DNA of 64,000 nucleotides from Mesorhizobium sp. GTDB lineage: Bacteria > Pseudomonadota > Alphaproteobacteria > Rhizobiales > Rhizobiaceae. Shown piece after piece: positions 47,858 to 56,137 of this stretch; position 1 is the first letter of the stretch; each line of letters starts with the position of its first letter. The translations under genes were made by a program, and so were the position numbers. The DNA is taken from contig SAJS01000026.1 of the NCBI GenBank assembly GCA_004017535.1, forward strand, positions 1-64,000. The letters run 5' to 3'. The notes beneath the pieces are model-generated. The model was not told the DNA's origin and did no database searches. It saw nothing but the letters and a program-made list of their open reading frames with translations.

Positions 47858-50542
47858 ATGGCCGAGGTTGGACTTTTGGAATGGGCGGATAAGCAGCCCG
47901 ACTGGATTAGGGATGCCTTAAGAAGACACGCCGCGCGGCCGGGCTTCAACCTCGAGCAGGAGGATAAGGCCGGTGTAACAGCTCGGGTCCGCCACGTCGG
48001 TGGATTTACCGCTGATCTGCCCGAATGCTCTCCGCTCTCGGCGGAGCATTTGAGGGCCAACAGTTCGAACGAGCCGCGCGCGGTGCTTTGCTCACTCGGC
48101 CCCGTCAAGCATTTGAACCGCCTCGCCGAAGAGCAGCAACTGCGTTTCGCCACCGATGGCATCACCATTATCTACGGCGACAATGGAAGCGGAAAGAGCG
48201 GCTATTGCCGGATCGCGAAGAAGCTTTGCCGTAGTCTGACGGCGGATGATCTTCTTGGCAACGTGTTCGAGATCGGCACCAAACCGCCAGCCGAAGTGCT
48301 TGTCCGGTTTCTCGAAGAGGGTGCTACGGAACCGACCCCCATAACCTGGAAGGACGGAACGCTGCCCCCCGCGTCAATTGCACGGATCTCCGTTTTCGAC
48401 TCCGCGAACGCTCGCCTCTACGTCGATAAGCAAAACCGTATCGGTTTTCTGCCCGCAGCCATCGCGCTTCTCGAAAGCCATGGACGTCACCGCACCGAGC
48501 TCGAAGCCGACTTCCGGGAAGAAATCAAAGCGATCGAAAAGAACCTAAAGACACCATTGCCGAGTGGGTACACAGCTGCCGGCGCGGTCGTAAAGCTGCT
48601 GGCTCGTCTCGAAATCAAGTCAAAGGACGTGATGCCTTCCGCAGCCGAAATCAAAAACCTCGCTGCCCTCTCAGAGCAGGACATGGCTGATCTCGCTGGC
48701 CTCGAACAGGCTCTGGCAAGCGACCCTTCAACGATGGCGACAAAGCGTCGGCGTGCCAAGGCGGCCTTGGAAAAACTGCTGACTGCATCTGAACAGATCG
48801 ACGCGGCTCTCTCAGCGGCGGCCCTCGAGATTTATCGCAATCTATATGCAACAGCCGATTCTACAGCGCAGGCTGCACAACTTGCCGCCTCAGGAGCGTT
48901 CGCGACTATGCCGTTGAGCGGCGTTGGGCTTTCTCCCTGGCGGTATATGTTCGACCATGCACGAGCCTATTTAGCGAGCGTCACTGGCATCGATCATCAG
49001 CACTTGCCAGATCAGGAAGGCGATCGTTGCATGCTCTGCCAGGAGCCGATGACGGCGGACGCCGCGGGGCGGATCCAATCCTTCAATGACTTCGTAACGG
49101 GCGCCGCAAATAAGGCGGCGCAAGTCGCATCTATTGCCCATGAAGAGGCCCTGCGCCAAATCAAAGGACTCACCATTGCGACCGGGGAGGCGGTTGAGGC
49201 GGCTCTCGGAGAGTTTGGCGATCTGTCCGCCGCACGCAAGGCGATGGTGGCCCTGATCTCGGCATATTATGTCGAGGCAGGTAAAAGGCGTGATGCAATT
49301 GTCGTTGCGGCTGCGCTGTCCGAGTACGCTGCGTTCCCGCAACTTGCGGCGCCAGTTGCATCGAAACTCCGAACGGAGGCGGAGGCGCTAGAGGCCGAAG
49401 CGCTGACGGACGACAAGGCAGCGGCCGACGACGGGAACCGCGCTACCGATCGAGCTCGTCGCGATACACTCAAGGATCGGAAAAAACTGGGCGACGATCT
49501 CACCATCGTTCTCGCGCGCTTGGCGAATCTCGAAGAGCGGCGCAAGCTTCTCTCATGCTGCGATGCTGTCGAAACAGGCTCGGTGTCACGGCAGATGACG
49601 TCGCTTCGACGAAGCCTCGTCATGCAGGATCTCGAAAAGCGCGTCGTCGCCGAGATTGAGACTCTGGCGTTAACGCACATCCCGTTCGCAGTTAATGATC
49701 GTAGTCAAGATGGGCAGAGCTATTTCGAGGTCGGGCTCAACGCGGCAAAAGCGATCTCAAACAGCAAGGTCTTAAGCGAAGGAGAGCAGCGCGCGCTTGC
49801 CCTGGCCTGTTTCTTAGCCGAGGTCGGAGGAGACACATCGCGTCAAGGCATGATCATCGACGACCCCGTGTCATCTCTCGACCATGTTCGGATCAGGCGG
49901 GTCGCGGCAAGGCTCGTAAAAGAAGCGGCCACAGGACGTCAGATTATTATTTTCACCCATAATCTTCTGTTCTTCAACGAGGTGGTTGACGCAGCTGCGC
50001 AGGCCAATCCGCCGATTCCCCTTGTTCGAAACTACATCAACAAGTCCGAATCTGCCGGTTTTGGCTTGATTAGCGAAACTGACGAGCCGTGGATCGCACA
50101 GTCTGTCACGAAGCGCATCGAGACTCTCAAGACGCGCCTGAAGAGCTTCGACGGCGCCACTGATTTCACCACCGATGCTTGGCGAAGGTCAGCGAAGGAT
50201 TTCTACAGCGATCTTCGGGAAACCTGGGAGAGGCTCGTTGAAGAAATCCTGCTCGGTAAAGTCGTCGAGCGATTTAACAGCGATGTCAAGACACAGAGCC
50301 TGAAGGGTGTGGTGGTCGAGGACGAAGACCACAAGCGAATCTATTGGGCCATGAAGCGAGTTTCGGAGCGTTCTGGACATGACATGGCGTCCGCCAAGGC
50401 CATTCCAGTTCCAACACCAAACGATATGAAGAGCGATCTTGATGGAATTGACCAATATCGTATCGACACCACCAAACGAAAAAAGGATGCCGAAAAGCGC
50501 CGGATTGAATTCGAACAGCCTCCCAAGGCGACTGTACTCTAG
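47858..50542 (+). CDS. RloC/PrrC-like AAA ATPase with CxxC hook and anticodon-nuclease-like C-terminus
   Basis: An 894-aa protein starting MAEVGLLEWADKQPDW after GGGGGGCAGGA. Walker A is YGDNGSGKSGYC (residues 107-114). Coiled coil surrounds a CMLC pair (Cys391, Cys394) in GDRCMLCQEPMTADA, resembling the zinc hook of RloC. The ABC-like signature LSEGEQRALALACFLAEV, Walker B GMIIDDPVSSLDHVRIRR and IIIFTHNLLFFNEVV follow. Near the end, LRETWERLVEEIL gives Arg787-x3-Glu791 with His825 or His841 further on, matching the R-x3-E-xn-H catalytic pattern of PrrC/RloC anticodon nucleases. No type I restriction genes lie nearby, unlike PrrC. tRNA cleavage on phage infection is inferred. Confidence 0.8.
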   Translation: MAEVGLLEWADKQPDWIRDALRRHAARPGFNLEQEDKAGVTARVRHVGGFTADLPECSPLSAEHLRANSSNEPRAVLCSLGPVKHLNRLAEEQQLRFATDGITIIYGDNGSGKSGYCRIAKKLCRSLTADDLLGNVFEIGTKPPAEVLVRFLEEGATEPTPITWKDGTLPPASIARISVFDSANARLYVDKQNRIGFLPAAIALLESHGRHRTELEADFREEIKAIEKNLKTPLPSGYTAAGAVVKLLARLEIKSKDVMPSAAEIKNLAALSEQDMADLAGLEQALASDPSTMATKRRRAKAALEKLLTASEQIDAALSAAALEIYRNLYATADSTAQAAQLAASGAFATMPLSGVGLSPWRYMFDHARAYLASVTGIDHQHLPDQEGDRCMLCQEPMTADAAGRIQSFNDFVTGAANKAAQVASIAHEEALRQIKGLTIATGEAVEAALGEFGDLSAARKAMVALISAYYVEAGKRRDAIVVAAALSEYAAFPQLAAPVASKLRTEAEALEAEALTDDKAAADDGNRATDRARRDTLKDRKKLGDDLTIVLARLANLEERRKLLSCCDAVETGSVSRQMTSLRRSLVMQDLEKRVVAEIETLALTHIPFAVNDRSQDGQSYFEVGLNAAKAISNSKVLSEGEQRALALACFLAEVGGDTSRQGMIIDDPVSSLDHVRIRRVAARLVKEAATGRQIIIFTHNLLFFNEVVDAAAQANPPIPLVRNYINKSESAGFGLISETDEPWIAQSVTKRIETLKTRLKSFDGATDFTTDAWRRSAKDFYSDLRETWERLVEEILLGKVVERFNSDVKTQSLKGVVVEDEDHKRIYWAMKRVSERSGHDMASAKAIPVPTPNDMKSDLDGIDQYRIDTTKRKKDAEKRRIEFEQPPKATVL

Positions 50543-50563
50543 CCTAATGACTATTGTCGTGTA

Positions 50564-50893
50564 TTACTGGCCCTCACTGGCTTCATCCTGCTGCGCATGC
50601 CGGTGTCCGCCTGCCGCGGGCGAAGCCGACGTGACGAGGAAGTATCGCGAGGGCGCCAAGCCATCAATGGCTGTGCGCTCGCTCTTCATCTTGGATTTCA
50701 GCGCCGAGAAGCCTGACCGCTGGTAGTGCTTCGCCTGCACAATGTCGCCGCCGGCAAGGGCATGTCGACCATCCATCGCGTCGTCCGGTCCCTCGGGAAA
50801 GGCCTCGAAACGCTTGTCGATCTCGCGACCTACGAGGTCGCGGGCCAAATCCTCAAACTCGTTATGGGACAAACTCGAGAAATCATAAGCCAT
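50564..50893 (-). pseudogene. Mrr-like restriction endonuclease N-terminal fragment
   Basis: A 109-aa frame from MAYDFSSLSHNEFEDLARDL at 50893. It carries a PD-(D/E)XK restriction-type core: FEAFPEGPDDAMDGRHALAG and DIVQAKHYQRSGFSALKSKM, then SRYFLVTSASPAAGG. In intact relatives this domain leads into a large NTPase region; here the frame ends with 12 unrelated residues next to the ATPase gene. It is therefore a leftover of a larger gene, antisense between two plus-strand genes. Confidence 0.65.
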
Positions 50894-51072
50894 GCGCCCA
50901 GATTGAGTGCCCATTTGGTGGGCAGACAAGCAACCGGGGGCACAATTGCGTCGTGCCTCTCCATTACCAACAAAAAGATAAACGCGCTTTCCAGGCGATG
51001 CGGTCGGATGATCGTTTCGCGCTTGGCAAAAGCGAACGGATTAGTCTATGGCTCTCGGCGGGGGGGCGAGTT

Positions 51073-52410
51073 ATGCGACGGGTGCGAATCCTTCAAGTAG
51101 GCGATATTCACTATCCGGATTGGCATCCTTCCTCTAGCAACATCGATGCCAAGGATAGCAAGTTCGCTCCGAAAATAACGCAGAAGCTACGCGCGTCTTC
51201 GCTGCGTGCCGTCTTGACGAAGCTTCGGCGGCTGACGACTTCGAAGCCCTTGGATTCGATCGCCTTCATGGGGGATTTCACGAGCCGTGGCGACAAGACT
51301 TTCATTGCTTCGGCATTCCAGCATTTCACGTTGCTCTGCCGCGCACAGGGGCGCAGTTCAAAGGCGCTTCCGTTGATATTCGTACCGGGAAATCACGATG
51401 TGAACCGTGATGACGCGCGCGAACTTGGACCGACTGAGAAATTCAGCGAAATGGCGAGTTTAGCCGCCCGCTTGGGTTGGCAGACCGTTCCCGTGGACCA
51501 ACCCGTGCACTTCAGACTTCCGACAGGATCCGCAGGCGCAAACTTCATCCTCGTCAACACAGCGATAGGCAGTTGGGAGCTTCAGAACCTTCCCGCGTTC
51601 CTTCGTGATCGTCTCGAGGCACTCGGTCCTTCTACAGAACCTGTAGATCTCGGCTCGCCGGACACCTCGGGACATTCGCCCGCGACACCTCCCAGCGATC
51701 CAGACAAGGAGGCGTCCGACGACGAGTATTACGGTCAGATGGACACGCCATACATCTCGCGTGAGATGCTTGCAGGCCTACAGGAATTGCTCCAGCAGCC
51801 CGACATGCGTTACGGCATCATGATCGGCCATCACAATCTGCTGCCACAAAAGACTCCGCGCATTACGCCATACGCGGAGATGCTCAACAGCGGATTTGTC
51901 AGAACTCAGCTGCTGCAGGGCAACAAGCCTATCGTCTACCTGCATGGACACATACATGCCGATCCGGTCGAGATCGTCAACGATCCAAGGTTTCCGGACG
52001 GCAAATTGATCTGCATCTCAGCACCAGAGATACAGTCAGGTTTCAATGAGCTCGTCTTCTTCACGACCGATCAGGGAGAGCTCGTCGGCATCCGACTTAT
52101 ACCCTACCGCACCAATGTCGCCGACGGGACGGTCATGGAAGGCGAACATTGCTTCATCTCGACTATGTCCAACGGCAAGGCCTTTCTGAACAACGACACG
52201 TTTGACCTGATGCGCCGACTGCGCGACCATGCCACCAGGCGCGGGAATGGGTTACTCTTCTGGGACGAGATCACTGAGATTGCCGCCTCCGCCGAGCTCG
52301 GGCTAGATTTGGAAGACTCTCTTCTGATGCTCCAAGCGGCGCGCTTCGTCGAGATAGACGGCCTCACGAAGGCAAACTCGGCTTGGCGCATTAAGGTAAG
52401 GGACGAATAG
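51073..52410 (+). CDS. Calcineurin-type metallophosphoesterase, gene 1 of a three-gene cassette
   Basis: A 445-aa protein. The start at 51073 (MRRVRILQVGDIHYPDW) follows GGGGGGCGAG; upstream codons in frame belong to the antisense fragment. All metal-binding motifs are present: VGDIHYP, FMGDFTSRGD, VPGNHDVNRDD, IGHHN and LHGHIHADP. An acidic linker (about residues 200-225) separates the halves of the fold and the last 90 residues form a helical domain (NNDTFDLMRRLRDHATRR). Unlike the SbcD-like protein at 40085-41209 it resembles cytosolic phosphodiesterases of the 3',5'-nucleotide type. It ends two bases before the ATPase gene, so they are co-translated. Confidence 0.85.
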   Translation: MRRVRILQVGDIHYPDWHPSSSNIDAKDSKFAPKITQKLRASSLRAVLTKLRRLTTSKPLDSIAFMGDFTSRGDKTFIASAFQHFTLLCRAQGRSSKALPLIFVPGNHDVNRDDARELGPTEKFSEMASLAARLGWQTVPVDQPVHFRLPTGSAGANFILVNTAIGSWELQNLPAFLRDRLEALGPSTEPVDLGSPDTSGHSPATPPSDPDKEASDDEYYGQMDTPYISREMLAGLQELLQQPDMRYGIMIGHHNLLPQKTPRITPYAEMLNSGFVRTQLLQGNKPIVYLHGHIHADPVEIVNDPRFPDGKLICISAPEIQSGFNELVFFTTDQGELVGIRLIPYRTNVADGTVMEGEHCFISTMSNGKAFLNNDTFDLMRRLRDHATRRGNGLLFWDEITEIAASAELGLDLEDSLLMLQAARFVEIDGLTKANSAWRIKVRDE

Positions 52411-52412
52411 AG

Positions 52413-54479
52413 ATGGAGAATCCGTTCGGCCCCAACAGGATCGAGTACGAAAGTCGCCCGATACTGTGGTTCAGTCAGAAGTCGGCCTTGATTTCTGCCG
52501 CCGCCAAGCCGGTCTTCGTCGCAGGGACGAGAGGCAGCGGCAAGACCAGTATTCTTCGCTCGCTTTCCACAGTTCATATCCTCGAAGACAAAAGTCTCGC
52601 GGACCAAGTCGGCAAGCTCGGCTGGTATGGCGTCTTCTTCCAGCTCAATGAGACATTTTCGCCCCTAATCGACAACGCGGTTCTGAACCTCATTCCGGAG
52701 CGGATACGCTTCGACACGGCCGCCGTGATCCCGCGGCAATTCGTAATCTTCTCTCACTATCTGGAGCTGAAGATAGTCGAACGCCTGCTCGAGAGCATCA
52801 GCCAGCTCAGACGCGACAGCCACTTGAAATACCGGGCCTCTGAAGATAGGGACGTCGCCTTGGCACTGCATCGCGAAGTGCTGCACTTCATACCCCAACC
52901 TGCCCGTCTCGACTTCTTCAGCATAGATGAGCTGCGGGGTGGGATAACCCGGTACGTCGACGAATGCTTCAACGCGTTCTTCTTTGCCGCCGATGAGGGA
53001 GCGACCGGCTTCAGAGCGACAGACCCTGGCGCGATCATTAACAAGGTCGCGACCGCGATCACCCCACTTTTAAATGGCCCATCTTTCGCCGGTGACAGGG
53101 CGCCCTTCTTCAAGATCCTGATTGACGACTGTGAGGCACTGACACCGCTCCAACAGCAGTTCCTGAACACCTTGGTGAGGAAGACGCGCGGCAATGTGAA
53201 ATGGGTCCTCGCCTACATCGGCGGCCTTTACGACACGATCCGGACGATCATACCCGGCCAGTCGCTCTCGAATGCTGACCGGGACGTCGAGAATCTTGAT
53301 TCAGTCGATCCGAGGGAGTTCGCCACGCTGTGCGAGAACGTGTCGTCGCTTCGGCTCTACTATGCGCTTCCTGACCATCTGCGGAGTGATCTCAAGCGCA
53401 ACGATGCGCTCAGCGCGTTTTCGCTCAAAAACCGGCTGGGGCGGCTTTCCGTCAATGACATCATCGAGCGGGTTATCATATCGGGTCATTCCGAGGGCAG
53501 AGAAGAGCTTGTGGCACTCGCTGATGCAGCACGTGAATTCCTCTCCGTGAATTTGAGGACGGCGGATCAGCAGCAATTCCTTCTTGATCGAAAAGCGCGC
53601 CCTTATGCCGAAGGGCTGGCGCTCGCGCTCATGAACCCGGAAATCAAGCGCCGGCCCATGAGCAAGGCGGATGCTTCAAATCTGAAGAGGTCGATCGCCC
53701 GGAAACAGGGATGGGCTTTTCTGAAAGCGTGCCAGATGCTGCGTCTGCATGACTACCCGTACGTAGGGCACCAGATCATCACATCATTGAGCGACGTCTG
53801 TATACGCGATTTCCTTGATATAATGGGAGAGATCTTCCGCCGCAGTGTTCCGAGTTCCAGTGATCCACGAAAACTGGTGGAATTCATCAACTCGGATTTA
53901 CAGATTCATCTCGAACAGCAGAGACAGGCTGTGAACGCCGCCTCTCAACGGAAGCTTGATGGACTTCAGGCGCTTTCACATCCGTACGAAGAAGAGAGCG
54001 TGCGCATGGTGCGGGCGTTGGGTTACCTGACCGCTCGCCTCCAGACAGAGTTTGCCGAAGAAAATGCTCTAGGAACGACAGAGAGAGGCATTTTCAGGGT
54101 TGATCTAAAGGAAATGCGCTCGCTGGTGAACCGACTGGAGCAACCCAGCGGAAAACTGGACGAGGTCCTGCGTCGGGCGGAAAGGGATGGGTTTATCCGG
54201 GAGGTCTCCGCCGCCGGCAACTTTGAGGTGGACCGCGCCGACCCCGCATCGAAGGAGATGCTGATCAGATTGCATCGGCGATTTGCACCTTACTTCGGGT
54301 TCTCCTATCGCGGCCCGTACGAAATCAACACAATCCCTGCGGCGCAGATGGTCGACCTGCTTTTTACCAGGCATCGGCTCCCAGAAGACTGGGCCGACTC
54401 GGTGTTTAAGGAGCTCGTCGCGCGGCCCGCACTCAAGACCGAATTCCAGCACTCGCTTTTCGAGAGCGATCTCGAATGA
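52413..54479 (+). CDS. ORC/STAND-like P-loop ATPase, gene 2 of the cassette
   Basis: A 688-aa cytosolic protein. Walker A is VFVAGTRGSGKTSIL (residues 38-45) and Walker B FFKILIDDCEAL (about 233-242), followed by KWVLAYIGG as a possible sensor strand. The middle has conserved-looking helices (GLALALMNPEIKRRPMSKAD). The C-terminal part (about 560-640) looks like a winged helix: MRSLVNRLEQPSGKLDEVLRRAERDGFI. The layout resembles ORC/CDC6-like or STAND NTPases that act as regulated switches. I cannot name a family. It overlaps the third gene by four bases. Confidence 0.78.
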   Translation: MENPFGPNRIEYESRPILWFSQKSALISAAAKPVFVAGTRGSGKTSILRSLSTVHILEDKSLADQVGKLGWYGVFFQLNETFSPLIDNAVLNLIPERIRFDTAAVIPRQFVIFSHYLELKIVERLLESISQLRRDSHLKYRASEDRDVALALHREVLHFIPQPARLDFFSIDELRGGITRYVDECFNAFFFAADEGATGFRATDPGAIINKVATAITPLLNGPSFAGDRAPFFKILIDDCEALTPLQQQFLNTLVRKTRGNVKWVLAYIGGLYDTIRTIIPGQSLSNADRDVENLDSVDPREFATLCENVSSLRLYYALPDHLRSDLKRNDALSAFSLKNRLGRLSVNDIIERVIISGHSEGREELVALADAAREFLSVNLRTADQQQFLLDRKARPYAEGLALALMNPEIKRRPMSKADASNLKRSIARKQGWAFLKACQMLRLHDYPYVGHQIITSLSDVCIRDFLDIMGEIFRRSVPSSSDPRKLVEFINSDLQIHLEQQRQAVNAASQRKLDGLQALSHPYEEESVRMVRALGYLTARLQTEFAEENALGTTERGIFRVDLKEMRSLVNRLEQPSGKLDEVLRRAERDGFIREVSAAGNFEVDRADPASKEMLIRLHRRFAPYFGFSYRGPYEINTIPAAQMVDLLFTRHRLPEDWADSVFKELVARPALKTEFQHSLFESDLE

Positions 54480-55531
54480 CCGCTTCAACTGTCGAGTATC
54501 GAGTCTTCGGCCATCTGGCCGTCACTGAGAAGGCGAGAGATGCAGGTACCTGCGAAACGATGGAGGCAGATATCGCGATCGTCGCGCTTGGATGGGAAAC
54601 GCGTTTCGCCGCGTTCGAAAACCATCTTGACCTGAAGGTCGGCAAAATCGTGGTTCTGGACTTTGCTCTGAAGGAAGCGAACGTCCCAGCCGTCGAAGAA
54701 AACCGGCGAAAGCTCATCGCTATGGGTACCCGATGGGGCGTCGAAGTGACTGCGATCACCCTCGAGCCTTCCATCGAGTATCAGAAGAACATCAATCTCC
54801 TCGATCACCTGCTCACTCAGATGGCCGCTTCATGTGGCTCATACGAAGGAAGCCTGCGGAAGGTTTTCGTCGAGTGCTCGACGATGCCGCGAATCTACAT
54901 CCAATGGCTGATTGCGGTGGCATTCAAGAAAATGTCGATTCAGTCTCTCGAATTCGGGTACGCCGAAGGTATCTACGGGAACGCGATCGGCAAAGAGGAT
55001 TTTTCCAGCGGCTTGGACCGATACGTCACCGTCCCTCATCTTCAAGGCAGCGGAGGAATGGGCGAAGAGAAAGTCCTGCTCGTGGGGATCGGAGGAGATG
55101 CCGACGTATTCTACGGATTGATCGATATCGTCAGTCCGGAACGGATCTCGCTCCTCGTCCCAAGAAGCGAGAAGAATGCGCATATCGATGCTTTGCTCGA
55201 TCAACAGGTGGCCAAGGTACGTGAAACCCACCGGCTCGAAGATGGCGAAGTTCGCGACATCCAGGCTTTCGGGCTGATGGCCCACCTCGATGCTTTCGAG
55301 ACGTATCTCGACGGGTTCGGCTCGCGTGCGGTGGTGAACGTTTTTGTCAGCGGCCCGAAGGTTCAGGCCATCGCTGCTGCCGTGCTCGCCTGCTCCGACA
55401 GCCGCGTCCATCTCAAGGCACGAATTCCCACCTCCTATGCCCATCGTGAAGTCTCAGCGAATGGGCGGTATCATATCTATAGGCTGATTGACCTGACATC
55501 CCCTGCCTGCAGCCTTCCCGGGACGTTCTGA
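54476..55531 (+). CDS. Two-lobed Rossmann-like protein of unknown function, gene 3 of the cassette
   Basis: A 351-aa protein without signal or membrane segments. It has two similar halves: IAIVALGWETRF (residues 33-44), KIVVLDFAL, FVECSTMPRIYIQWL (131-145) and YAEGIYG (162-168) in the first; VLLVGIGGDADVFYGLIDIV (200-219), ERISLLVP and VNVFVSGPKVQAIAAAVLA (287-305) in the second. Alternating beta strands and helices suggest Rossmann-type lobes that could bind a nucleotide or signal. The GWETR and CSTMPR elements recur in unnamed proteins near ATPases, as far as I recall. A sensor or effector role for the ATPase is a guess. Confidence 0.7.
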   Translation: MTASTVEYRVFGHLAVTEKARDAGTCETMEADIAIVALGWETRFAAFENHLDLKVGKIVVLDFALKEANVPAVEENRRKLIAMGTRWGVEVTAITLEPSIEYQKNINLLDHLLTQMAASCGSYEGSLRKVFVECSTMPRIYIQWLIAVAFKKMSIQSLEFGYAEGIYGNAIGKEDFSSGLDRYVTVPHLQGSGGMGEEKVLLVGIGGDADVFYGLIDIVSPERISLLVPRSEKNAHIDALLDQQVAKVRETHRLEDGEVRDIQAFGLMAHLDAFETYLDGFGSRAVVNVFVSGPKVQAIAAAVLACSDSRVHLKARIPTSYAHREVSANGRYHIYRLIDLTSPACSLPGTF

Positions 55532-55799
55532 CACGATCTTGCATTCGAGTAGCATCATGGTCCCAGTAGCCGTTCCGCCAAGCCTTCAGCGCATGTTCGT
55601 GTCGCCCGATCCGGTCGATGGGGGACTAATTCCCACTTAGAAGCTGCTCTACATCAGATCAGGGGAAATGCAGACTGGCAGAATTCCATAATTAGCGACT
55701 CAAAACATATACTCAGGCGAGACTGTTTAGCATAGAAATAGTGAGCGCTCTCCAATATGTTAGGCTCTGTCGCAGTAGCGCAACAAGCTCAGTCTTTGG

Positions 55800-56042
55800 A
55801 TGGGTGGTATGAGGATGAGACGACTGAATGTGTACAGGCTCAGTCATTTTATCGAGGCTCTCGTTTTTGTCGTAAGCGCGTTCGGTGCGACGTGGCTTAC
55901 CAGCTTTGTGAACGCGCCATGGTGGGCATATGTGATTATAGCGGCCATCACTATGGGCATGTTCGTAGCCGTGCGTCGGGTCCTTTCTGAGCCGCAACGT
56001 ATGGGACTCTTGGCACACAACTCGGCAGCGACCTCTGCGTGA
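55800..56042 (+). CDS. Small membrane protein, about 75-80 aa
   Basis: Reads MGGMRMRRLNVYRLSHF, then two hydrophobic stretches (IEALVFVVSAFGATWLTSF and WWAYVIIAAITMGMFVAV) and a polar tail ending HNSAATSA. Met codons at 55809 and 55815 are alternative starts; no strong ribosome-binding site marks one. The two-helix hairpin with a positive N-terminus is convincing for a small inner-membrane protein. Family unknown. Confidence 0.55.
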   Translation: MGGMRMRRLNVYRLSHFIEALVFVVSAFGATWLTSFVNAPWWAYVIIAAITMGMFVAVRRVLSEPQRMGLLAHNSAATSA

Positions 56043-56137
56043 ACCCAGGCGCCTTGAAAATGTCCCCGATGCGTCCGGATTTTTGGCGGTGATCTTCAAT
56101 CAAATGCGATGAGCTGCAATTTCTGGCGACGGCCACG

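Noticed and set aside
51061-51100. tRNA-like GGTGCGAATCCTTC sequence
   Set aside because: No acceptor stem or cloverleaf around it; it codes for the start of the phosphoesterase.
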